DNA of 64,000 nt, taken from the NCBI RefSeq assembly GCF_027924405.1, contig NZ_AP026978.1, positions 1,736,001 to 1,800,000 of the forward strand, read 5' to 3'. Shown piece after piece: positions 18,130-25,683 of the stretch. The DNA comes from Nocardia sputorum (lineage in GTDB: Bacteria; Actinomycetota; Actinomycetes; Mycobacteriales; Mycobacteriaceae). The translations under genes and the position numbers were made by a program. The stretch's first letter is position 1. Each line of letters begins with the position of its first letter. The notes under the pieces are model-generated. The model worked only from the letters and a program-made list of their open reading frames with translations. It was not told where the DNA came from and ran no database searches.

Positions 18130-19227
18130 TCAGGGTGCGACCGAGCCCCAGTCGGCGAATCCGGTAGGGTCGTGGCGGCCGATGCTGGCGTGTTCGAACA
18201 GGCCCCAGCCCTCGGCGTCGCCGCAGCGGGCCCGGGCGACGTGGTCGATCACGCCGTACGGGGTGCGGGCGATGATGGCCGGGTCGGTGAGGTCGTAGCG
18301 GCTGGAGGACGACCAGTCGCGGCCCTTCCACTGGCCGTGCTGCCAGTCGGGATCGCCGCCGTAGCCGCAGCCGACGTGCAGCGGGACGCCGATGCCCGGC
18401 GTGATCTCGATCTCCAGGGACTTGCCGTCGGGCGTGGTCGATTCCAGTCGCGCACCGACGGGGAGCCGTGTGCCGGATCGGTAGTCGATCGAGATCCGGG
18501 GCCAGCCGAGTTGCTCGGTGCGTCCGTCGGGCCAGATCCGGGTCGCGTCGTTGAGTGTGCGCGTGCCGTCCGGCTCCTCCTGCACGATGACCACGACGGC
18601 GAAATCCTCGAAGCGCAGCGGCGCGTACAGCCACCAGAACCCGCCCGATGGCTCGGCGGCCGCCCGGCCGGGCGGCTCGGTCTCGCCGACCGGGCGGATG
18701 CCCCACGAGCGGTCCCTGGTGCCGGTCCACACCGCCGGGTCGACCGCGATGTCGTCGCCGTCGACGTGCAACGTCCCCGCCCACGAGCCGACCTGCGCGA
18801 AGCGGGACGCGTCGATGATCGGCCGGTTGCCCGCGAGGATGAGATGCGGTTGCTCCTGTACGGCGGGGAAGGCGCCGGTCCAGGTGAGGTCGAAACCGAG
18901 GTCGTCGTGATCGCAGACCACCCGGATGCGCCGCAGCGGCTCCAGCACCTCGACCCGGTAGCCGCCGACGCGCTGGTCGAGGCTCCGGTCGCCGAGCGCG
19001 TCGGAGAAGCGCACCGCGCGCACCGTGTCGCCGCGGCGCACGGCGGCGTAGGCGTCGGTCACCCCGAGGTTCGGGTACACGCCGAGACCGGTGATGAGGA
19101 AGGTGCCGCCGTCGCGGTCGTGGGCGTTGAAGTAGCTGCGATCGTAGAAGTTGCGGTCGCTGGAAGCCACGCGGGCCAGCGACAGCGGGGTCTGATGGAT
19201 GGGGTACTCGTCCAAAGGCACAGGCAT
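18130..19227 (-). CDS. Conserved protein of unknown function paired with a phosphotransferase
   Basis: 365 residues from ATG 19227, preceded by GGGA and two bases after the stop of the upstream phosphotransferase gene; ATG 19239 is an alternative. It is a beta-rich, tryptophan-rich soluble protein (FYDRSYFNAHDRDG near the start, GFWWLYAPLRFEDFAVVV in the middle, DWQHGQWKGRDW near the end) with no signal peptide or membrane segment. It resembles uncharacterised actinobacterial proteins that I recall adjacent to phosphotransferase genes in lipid or steroid clusters. The two genes form an operon, so the proteins probably act together. No reaction can be assigned. Confidence 0.7.
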   Translation of the reverse strand: MPVPLDEYPIHQTPLSLARVASSDRNFYDRSYFNAHDRDGGTFLITGLGVYPNLGVTDAYAAVRRGDTVRAVRFSDALGDRSLDQRVGGYRVEVLEPLRRIRVVCDHDDLGFDLTWTGAFPAVQEQPHLILAGNRPIIDASRFAQVGSWAGTLHVDGDDIAVDPAVWTGTRDRSWGIRPVGETEPPGRAAAEPSGGFWWLYAPLRFEDFAVVVIVQEEPDGTRTLNDATRIWPDGRTEQLGWPRISIDYRSGTRLPVGARLESTTPDGKSLEIEITPGIGVPLHVGCGYGGDPDWQHGQWKGRDWSSSSRYDLTDPAIIARTPYGVIDHVARARCGDAEGWGLFEHASIGRHDPTGFADWGSVAP

Positions 19228-19229
19228 GG

Positions 19230-20360
19230 TCAGTCCCATTCGTAGGTTCCGTCGAGCAGCGCTTCCAGGCTTGCCCGGTGCATGACGTAGTCGTCGCGAT
19301 CCGGCGTGTCGGTGTCCTCGCCGAAGTGGATCATCCTGCGCTTGATCCGTGCCATCACGATCGCGTGCCGCAACGCGGCGTAGACGATGTAGAAGTCGAG
19401 ATCGCGCACCGCATGACCGGTCAGCGCTTCGTATTTCGACACCACGTCGTCGCGGCGCAGGAAGTCCGGGAGCCCGGGCTGACCGAAGCGGGTGGCCAGA
19501 TCCTGGAAGAACCGGTGGATGAAGATCACCCAGCCCAGGTCGAGCTCGCGCGGCGCGAGCGCGGCCATCTCCCAATCCAGCACCGCCACCGGGTCGAAGT
19601 CGCGGTAGATGATGTTGCCTGGGCGGGCGTCACCCCAGCTCAGCACGTCCGGACCCGGGTCGGCGGGCCAGTGCTCGTCCAGCCAGGCGAAACTTCGTTC
19701 GATCAAAGGGATCTCGAAGCCGTCGTCGGCGAGCGCCCAGCGGTACCACGAGCGCTGCGCCTCGACGTGCCTGCGCAGCGAATCGCCGGGTCCGTTCAGC
19801 ATCGGGAACAGCGCCGCGGGGTCGGGGATGCCGTGGATTCTGGCGATCACCTCGACGGTGTTGTGCGTGAGCCGCAGACGTTCGGCGGGGGTGGCGTCGA
19901 ACAGCCAGCCGACGAACACGTACGGCGGGTTGTCGGTCGGTATCCGCCCCTCGACGCGGCGCATCACGAAGAACGGTGCGCCCAGCGGCTTCTCGTCGTT
20001 CTCCAGCCAGCACAAGCCCGGCACGGGCACGTCGGTGGCCGCGGCTACGCCCGCCATCACCTGGTATTGGGTGGCCAGGTCGTAGGTCTCGAAGACCGGG
20101 AAGGACCCGGCTTCGGGCGCCATCCGCGCGACGAACGACCCGCGCTCCGTGTGCCCCGCGGCGGTCCACTCGGCGTCGAACAGGAGCGACGTGCTGGACA
20201 TGCCCCCGGACTGCGGACGCGACAGATCGGAGATCCGCGGCAGGTCGTCCGACTCGACTTTCGTCCGTAGCCAGCGCGCCAGGTCCCCGGCGAGCGTCTC
20301 GAGGTCGCGTTCGCTGACGGTCAGCTGCTGTCGCTGTGCCGGGTCCGGATCGTCGGCCAT
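19230..20360 (-). CDS. APH-like phosphotransferase family protein
   Basis: 376 residues from ATG 20360. The protein is an aminoglycoside-phosphotransferase/choline-kinase-like kinase of the type often found with acyl-CoA dehydrogenase genes in actinobacteria. Substrate-phosphate residues are in SWGDARPGNIIY at 241-252, where W242 replaces the usual histidine of the H-G-D motif, D244 is the presumed base and N249 binds metal. The DFG-equivalent is LDWEMA with D262. It is the first gene of a two-gene unit with the unknown protein downstream. A KstR-type box lies about 60 bases upstream. The phosphorylated substrate is unknown. Confidence 0.82.
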   Translation of the reverse strand: MADDPDPAQRQQLTVSERDLETLAGDLARWLRTKVESDDLPRISDLSRPQSGGMSSTSLLFDAEWTAAGHTERGSFVARMAPEAGSFPVFETYDLATQYQVMAGVAAATDVPVPGLCWLENDEKPLGAPFFVMRRVEGRIPTDNPPYVFVGWLFDATPAERLRLTHNTVEVIARIHGIPDPAALFPMLNGPGDSLRRHVEAQRSWYRWALADDGFEIPLIERSFAWLDEHWPADPGPDVLSWGDARPGNIIYRDFDPVAVLDWEMAALAPRELDLGWVIFIHRFFQDLATRFGQPGLPDFLRRDDVVSKYEALTGHAVRDLDFYIVYAALRHAIVMARIKRRMIHFGEDTDTPDRDDYVMHRASLEALLDGTYEWD

Positions 20361-20420
20361 CTTGTCCTCCTGACACGTGCTGCCCGGGGTGCACCGCTCG
20401 GGTGCGCCGGGATACGCGAC

Positions 20421-20434
20421 TGTAACGCGTTCTA
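20421..20434. promoter_or_regulatory. KstR-like box between phosphotransferase and DoxX genes
   Basis: TGTAACGCGTTCTA fits the published mycobacterial KstR consensus TNNAACNNGTTNNA on both strands. It lies 61 bases before the phosphotransferase start and 164 bases before the DoxX-like gene. KstR is a TetR repressor of steroid/lipid catabolism genes. One such match is expected by chance in a region of this size, so the promoter position is the main support. Confidence 0.35.
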
Positions 20435-20597
20435 GTTATCGGTGGGCCGGAACCGCGAACGAATTCCGGCCGGCACGGTGCGGCGGGCACGTAGGCCGAA
20501 AGAAGGACCCGGAAATCCAGGGTTTTCCCGGAGGTCATCCCATGACCTGGTCGGATACCTTCGGCTCGCGAAAGTGTCGGCCGACGAGGAGGGCGAT

Positions 20598-21956
20598 GTG
20601 CGTACCGTCGAGACGGAGGTGGTGTCGCCCGGTATCGGCGAGACCGCGACCGGTGCCGAGCGGCCCTGGAGCCTGCCCGCCCGGATCGCGTTCCGCTTCG
20701 TCTTCGCCTACTTCGGGCTGTTCTGTGTGCTGTTCGCGCAGATCCTCTTCGTGTTCACCGGCATCCTGAGCAGGTGGCTGCCGGAAAACGCGATCCAGTG
20801 GCAGATGCGCGTGACGAACCCGCTGGTGAGCTGGGTCGGCGACCACGTCTTCGGCGTGGATGCCGTCTTGCGCGAGGACTCCGGCAGCGGCGACCAAGCC
20901 GCCATCTGGCTGCTGATCTTCTGCGAATTCGTCGCGGCGGTGCTGATCACCCTGGTCTGGTCGATCCTCGATCGGCGCCGCCGGGAGTACACGACACTGC
21001 GCAACTGGTTCGTGATGTTCGTCCGGCTGTGCCTGGGCGGCCAGATGCTCTTCTACGGTCTCGCCAAGGCGATTCCGGCGCAGATGCCCGCGCCGTCGCT
21101 CACCGCGCTCCTGCAACCGTACGGGACGATGAGCCCGGCGTCGGTGCTCTGGAACCAAGTCGGCGCCGCGCCCGCGTACGAAATCCTGCTCGGGACGGCC
21201 GAAGTGCTCGGCGGTCTGCTGCTGTTCCTGCCCCGCACCGCGACGGCGGGCGCGTTGCTCAGCCTGGTGAGCATGGCGCAGGTCTTCGTGCTGAACATGA
21301 CCTACGACGTGCCGGTGAAGATCCTCTCGTTCCACCTGCTGCTGCTCGCGCTGATCGTGCTGGCGCCGCAGGCCGGGCGGCTGGCGAATCTGCTCGTGCT
21401 GGAACGCCCGTCCGAACCGGCCACCCAGCCGCGGCTGTTCGGTTCCCGCCGCGCCAACCGGATCGCGGCGACGGTGCAAGTGGCGCTGGGGTTGTGGGTG
21501 CTGGTCAGTGGTGCGCACATCGGCTGGCAAGCCTGGCGCGAGTCGGGCGACGGCGCGCCGAAGCCTCCGTTGTACGGCATCTGGACCGTCGGCGAGTTCA
21601 CCAGGGACGGGCATCCCACGCCGCCGCTGATCACCGACGAGGCCCGCTGGCGGCGGTTGATCTTCGATCGCGAGCACACAACGGTGCAGAAGATGGACGA
21701 CTCGTTCCTGCCCGTCGTGGCCGTGATCGACGAAGCCGCGCACACCCTCGTCCTGTCGGAAGCGAAGTCGCCGGACGCCGAGCCCGCGCGTTGGGGCGCC
21801 TTCACCTTCACCCAGCCCGCCACGGACACGTTGCGCCTCACCGGTGAGCTGAACGGGACACCCGTGACGTTGTCGCTCGACCGGATAGATCTGAACTCCT
21901 TCACGCTGCGCAGCCGGGGCTTCCATTTCGTGCAGGAATACCCGTACTTCCGCTGA
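20598..21956 (+). CDS. DoxX-like membrane protein, paralogue 1
   Basis: 452 residues from GTG 20598, chosen for the strong GAGGAGGG before it; an upstream open frame lacks conserved sequence. Six to seven membrane helices lie in the first 320 residues, including the DoxX-type block VRLCLGGQMLFYGLAKAIPAQM and the EILLGTAEVLGGLLLFLPRTATAGALLSL segment. A soluble C-terminal domain of about 120 residues follows, ending LRSRGFHFVQEYPYFR. DoxX-family proteins are often linked to redox or thiol metabolism, but this long form with a C-terminal domain is not characterised. The next gene encodes a close paralogue of the same length. Confidence 0.8.
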   Translation: MRTVETEVVSPGIGETATGAERPWSLPARIAFRFVFAYFGLFCVLFAQILFVFTGILSRWLPENAIQWQMRVTNPLVSWVGDHVFGVDAVLREDSGSGDQAAIWLLIFCEFVAAVLITLVWSILDRRRREYTTLRNWFVMFVRLCLGGQMLFYGLAKAIPAQMPAPSLTALLQPYGTMSPASVLWNQVGAAPAYEILLGTAEVLGGLLLFLPRTATAGALLSLVSMAQVFVLNMTYDVPVKILSFHLLLLALIVLAPQAGRLANLLVLERPSEPATQPRLFGSRRANRIAATVQVALGLWVLVSGAHIGWQAWRESGDGAPKPPLYGIWTVGEFTRDGHPTPPLITDEARWRRLIFDREHTTVQKMDDSFLPVVAVIDEAAHTLVLSEAKSPDAEPARWGAFTFTQPATDTLRLTGELNGTPVTLSLDRIDLNSFTLRSRGFHFVQEYPYFR

Positions 21957-22056
21957 CCCGAGTCCGGCGGCGGCTCGCGATCCCGCCGAAACGCGCTACG
22001 GCCACCGCACTTTTCGATACCTTCGGTCTGCACCGACTCGGACTGGAGGGGCCGCC

Positions 22057-23412
22057 GTGACCGAAGCGATCCTCGACCGGACGGAAGCCGCGGACGCGGA
22101 GCGTTCCGGTATCCGCCCGTGGCGCGCGACGACACGGGTGGCGTTCCGCTTCGGTTTCCTGTACTTCGGGCTGTTCTGCCTGGTGTACCCGTCGATCGTT
22201 CCGGAGTTCCTCGGACTGACGCGCGAATGGCTGCCGGACTGGGTGAACTCCGGCGCCGCCCGCGCGCTGCGCCCGGTGGTCGAGTGGACCGGTACCCGGG
22301 TGTTCGGCACATCCGTCACGGCGAACACGGCGTCGATCAGTGGCGACCAGGCCTACTTCTGGGTGCTGGTGTTCGTCCTGCTCGTGGTCGCGGTGCTCGC
22401 AACGCTGGTCTGGAGCGCGCTGGATCGGGACCGGCCGCACTACCGGGCCGTGCAGCCGTGGTTCCTGCTGTTCGTGCGGTTGTGCCTGGCCGGGCAGCTG
22501 GTCGCCTACGGCATGGCGAAGGCCATCCCCACTCAGATGCCGCCGACGCCGCTGAGCCGGTTGCTCGAGCCCTACGGGAATTTCAGTCCGATGGCGGTGC
22601 TCTGGAATCACATCGGGGTGTCGCCGCACTACGAAATCCTGCTCGGCTGCGCGGAATTGCTCGGCGGCGTGCTGCTGTTCGTGCCGCGCACCGCACTGGT
22701 GGGCGCGATGCTGAGCCTGGTCTGCACGACACAGGTGTTCGTGCTCGACATGACCTACGACGTGCCCGCGAAGATCCTGTCGTTCCACCTGATGCTGCTG
22801 TGCCTGGTGCTGCTGGCCCCGGAGGCCGGGCGTCTGGTGCACGTGCTCGTGCTGGACCGGCCGACCGGACCGTCCACCACGCCGCCGCTACTGCGCACGC
22901 CGCGGGCGAATCGGATCGCGGCCGCGGTGCAGATCGCACTCGGGGTGTGGTTGGTGTTCTCGAACGCGCACATCGGCTGGGAAAGATGGACCGAACAGGG
23001 GGCAGGACGACCGGAACCTCCGTTGTACGGCATCTGGGCGGTCACCGAGTTCAGCGTGGACGGCAAAGCGCTGCCACCGCTGACCACCGACCAATTGCGT
23101 TGGCAGCGCATCGTCTTCGACCGCGACGGGGCCTCCGTGCAGCGGATGGACGGGCAGTTGGTTCCGGTGCTCGCCCAAGTCGATCCCGGTGCGCGCACGC
23201 TGGTCATGGTCGCGCCACCGGCGGCCGTCGGCGACCGACCCCAACCCTTGGCGAGTTTCGGATTCGACCGGCCCGGACCCCAGCGGCTGACGTTGACGGG
23301 CACGCTGGCCGGACAGCCGGTCTCGATGGCGCTGACCTCGGTCGCGCTCGACGACTTCCCGCTGCGCAGCCGCGGATTCCACTGGGTGCAGGAATATCCG
23401 TACTTCCGCTGA
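22057..23412 (+). CDS. DoxX-like membrane protein, paralogue 2
   Basis: 451 residues. The protein aligns along its full length with the product of the preceding gene: same helices, the same DoxX core (VRLCLAGQLVAYGMAKAIPTQM, EILLGCAELLGGVLLFVPRTALVGAMLSL), the same MTYDVPAKILSFHLMLL stretch, the ANRIAAAVQIALGVW helix, and the same C-terminus LRSRGFHWVQEYPYFR. The two arose by tandem duplication and have since diverged clearly, mainly in the N-terminus and the C-terminal soluble domain. Function is unknown; both may form a hetero-oligomer. It converges with the cytosine deaminase gene 9 bases later. Confidence 0.8.
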   Translation: MTEAILDRTEAADAERSGIRPWRATTRVAFRFGFLYFGLFCLVYPSIVPEFLGLTREWLPDWVNSGAARALRPVVEWTGTRVFGTSVTANTASISGDQAYFWVLVFVLLVVAVLATLVWSALDRDRPHYRAVQPWFLLFVRLCLAGQLVAYGMAKAIPTQMPPTPLSRLLEPYGNFSPMAVLWNHIGVSPHYEILLGCAELLGGVLLFVPRTALVGAMLSLVCTTQVFVLDMTYDVPAKILSFHLMLLCLVLLAPEAGRLVHVLVLDRPTGPSTTPPLLRTPRANRIAAAVQIALGVWLVFSNAHIGWERWTEQGAGRPEPPLYGIWAVTEFSVDGKALPPLTTDQLRWQRIVFDRDGASVQRMDGQLVPVLAQVDPGARTLVMVAPPAAVGDRPQPLASFGFDRPGPQRLTLTGTLAGQPVSMALTSVALDDFPLRSRGFHWVQEYPYFR

Positions 23413-23421
23413 GCCGGTGGC

Positions 23422-23889
23422 TCAGGCCTCCAGATCGTCGGCGGACCCGATGTCCTCGTGCCACAGCGCGGGATGCTCGGCGATGAACCGGCTCATCAGA
23501 TCGATGCAGCGCCGGTCCTCCAGAACGGTGACCGCGACGCCGTGCCCGGCGAGCCATTTGTGCCCGCCGGAGAAGGTCTGCGACTCTCCGACCACCACCG
23601 CGCCGATGCCGAACTGGCGGACCAGGCCGCTGCAGTACCAGCACGGCGAGAGCGTGGTGACCATGATGGTGCCGCGGTAGTCGCGCCGCCGTCCCGCCGC
23701 GCGGAAGGCGTCGGTCTCGGCGTGCATGCTGGGGTCGCCCGACTGGACCCGGCGGTTACGCCCGCGCCCGAGCAGCGTGCCGCCCGTGTCGAAGAGGGCG
23801 GCGCCGATCGGGATCCCGCCTTCGGCGAGTCCGCGCAGCGCCTCGTCGTAGGCCACGTCGAGCAGTCGTTCCGGTGTGAGCTGCTTCAT
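23422..23889 (-). CDS. Cytosine/nucleoside deaminase (yeast cytosine deaminase-like)
   Basis: 155 residues from ATG 23889. Zinc site of the cytidine-deaminase superfamily: H56-A57-E58 in SMHAETD and C83-x-x-C86 in LSPCWYC. Several segments resemble fungal Fcy1 cytosine deaminase rather than bacterial CodA: YDEALRGLAEGGIPIGAAL, the VVVGESQTFSGGHKWL region, and the C-terminal HPALWHEDIG. Fcy1 converts cytosine to uracil for pyrimidine salvage. That activity is likely here but guanine or other nucleobase deamination cannot be excluded. It is convergent with the DoxX pair and divergent from cysG. Confidence 0.82.
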   Translation of the reverse strand: MKQLTPERLLDVAYDEALRGLAEGGIPIGAALFDTGGTLLGRGRNRRVQSGDPSMHAETDAFRAAGRRRDYRGTIMVTTLSPCWYCSGLVRQFGIGAVVVGESQTFSGGHKWLAGHGVAVTVLEDRRCIDLMSRFIAEHPALWHEDIGSADDLEA

Positions 23890-24130
23890 CGTCCGCCTTT
23901 CCGAGCGACTCCACCGCAACCTACCGCCGCGGGCGGCCGGTTCGCTCGTTACCGCTGGTCACAGTTGTCGGTCGGGTCGGTGGTCCACGCCTCGGCCGTC
24001 CGCGGCCGCGCCCGGTCAGCGCTGCGAACCGGCTCCGGCTACCCGCGGCTTCGCTCGCCGCGGCTGCTCGAGCTGCGGGCATGCCGGTCGATTGCCGGTG
24101 CCGGACGGTCACGCCGTAGGCTCGAAACTT

Positions 24131-25405
24131 GTGCCGAACACGTCAGACGCAACGCAAGACCCGCCGACCGGCGACCCGAACTACCTGGTCGGGCTCGATC
24201 TGCACGGACGGCGCGTCGTCGTGGTCGGCGGTGGGTCGGTCGCCCAGCGCCGACTGGGACTGCTGATCGCCTCCGGCGCGGACGTCCACGTGGTGAGCCG
24301 CGCGGTCACGCCCGCGGTCGAGGGGATGGCGACCTCCGGGCAGATCACCGTCACGCTGCGCGCTTACGCCGACGGCGACCTCGACGGCGCCTGGTACGCG
24401 ATCGCGTGCACCGACGAGCCCGAGACCAACGCGGCGGTGGTCGCCGAGGCGACCCGGCGGCGGATCTTCTGCGTGCGTGCCGACACGGCGCGGCTGGGCA
24501 CCGCGGTCACCCCGGCCACCGCGCGCTACGACGGGCTGACGCTCGGCGTGCTGGCGAGTGGGCAGCACCGGCGCTCGGCGGCCGTGCGCAACGCGTTGCT
24601 GGAAGCCCTGCAATCCGGTGTGGTGAGCGACGACTCGACGCCCGTCGCGCCCGGCGTCGCCCTGGTCGGCGGTGGGCCGGGCGACCCCGATCTGATCACC
24701 GTGCGGGGGCGGCGGCTGCTGGCCAGGGCGGATCTGGTGGTCGCCGACCGGCTCGCGCCGCCGGAGCTGCTGGCCGAACTCGGCCCGGAGGTCGAGGTGG
24801 TCGACGCCGCCAAGATCCCGTACGGGCGGGCGATGGCGCAGGAGGCGATCAACAACGCCCTGATCGAAGGCGCGAAGGCGGGCAAATTCGTGGTGCGGCT
24901 CAAGGGCGGCGACCCGTACGTGTTCGGGCGCGGCTACGAAGAACTCGAGGCCTGTGTGGCCGCCGGGGTCCCGGTCACGGTGGTGCCCGGCGTCACCAGT
25001 CCGATCTCGGTGCCCGCCGCCGCGGGTATCCCGGTGACCCACCGCGGCGTCACCCACGAGTTCGTGGTGGTGAGCGGGCACGTCGCGCCCGACCATCCGG
25101 ATTCGCTGGTGGACTGGCCCGCGCTGGCCCGCCTGCGCGGCACCCTGGTGCTGATGATGGCGGTCGAGCGGATCGAGCAGTTCGCCACCGCGCTGCTGAA
25201 CGGCGGACGCCCGGCGGGCACACCCGCCACCGTCATCCAGGAGGGCACGCTGCGCACCCAGCGTGTGCTGCGCGCCGATCTCGGCACGGTGGCCGCCCGG
25301 GTGCGCGCCGAAGGCATCCGCCCGCCCGCGATCGTGGTGATCGGCCCGACCGCCGGTTTCTCCGCCGACGCGGTCGTCCCGCACGCCGACTCGGCGGCAG
25401 GATAG
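24131..25405 (+). CDS. cysG: Siroheme synthase / uroporphyrinogen-III methyltransferase CysG
   Basis: 424 residues from GTG 24131. Two fused functions are visible. The N-terminal part is a siroheme-synthase-type dehydrogenase/ferrochelatase with VVVVGGGSVAQRRLGLLIASGADVHV. The C-terminal part, from about residue 175, is a SAM uroporphyrinogen-III methyltransferase: VGGGPGDPDLITVRG, DAAKIPYGR, VVRLKGGDPYVFGRGYEE, VVPGVTSPISVPAAAGIPVTHRG. Together they convert uroporphyrinogen III to precorrin-2 and siroheme for sulfite/nitrite reductases and cobalamin. The gene order cysG-efpA matches M. tuberculosis, and the mycobacterial protein is a similar size (about 405). Confidence 0.95.
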   Translation: MPNTSDATQDPPTGDPNYLVGLDLHGRRVVVVGGGSVAQRRLGLLIASGADVHVVSRAVTPAVEGMATSGQITVTLRAYADGDLDGAWYAIACTDEPETNAAVVAEATRRRIFCVRADTARLGTAVTPATARYDGLTLGVLASGQHRRSAAVRNALLEALQSGVVSDDSTPVAPGVALVGGGPGDPDLITVRGRRLLARADLVVADRLAPPELLAELGPEVEVVDAAKIPYGRAMAQEAINNALIEGAKAGKFVVRLKGGDPYVFGRGYEELEACVAAGVPVTVVPGVTSPISVPAAAGIPVTHRGVTHEFVVVSGHVAPDHPDSLVDWPALARLRGTLVLMMAVERIEQFATALLNGGRPAGTPATVIQEGTLRTQRVLRADLGTVAARVRAEGIRPPAIVVIGPTAGFSADAVVPHADSAAG

Positions 25406-25646
25406 CGTTCGCGGCCGCCCAGGGGAGCAGGGGCGGGCACGGGTGGTTCAGCCGGGATGTCGACCGGCTGGTTCACTGGGACCGCTCGTCGTCATGAGCC
25501 GGAAGGACCTGGGACTATGCCTTGTCGCATGGACTCGAGACAGCTGGTGGTCCGCGCCGACGGTGACCGGCCGGATCCCCGGGACCGCTCCCCGTCGCGC
25601 GTCCGGCCGGATCGGTGGGTGGACAAATGCGGCAGCGGCATCAATT

Positions 25647-25661
25647 ACAGTGACTCACTGT
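25647..25661. promoter_or_regulatory. Perfect palindrome ACAGTGA-C-TCACTGT upstream of efpA
   Basis: The 15-base odd palindrome ends 22 bases before the preferred efpA start at 25684 and overlaps the alternative GTG 25660. Upstream, CCGGCCGGATC is directly repeated at 25567-25577 and 25603-25613. The palindrome would suit a TetR/MarR-type repressor controlling an efflux pump; no regulator gene is adjacent. Confidence 0.45.
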
Positions 25662-25683
25662 GCTTCGGAACCCCGCTGCGACG

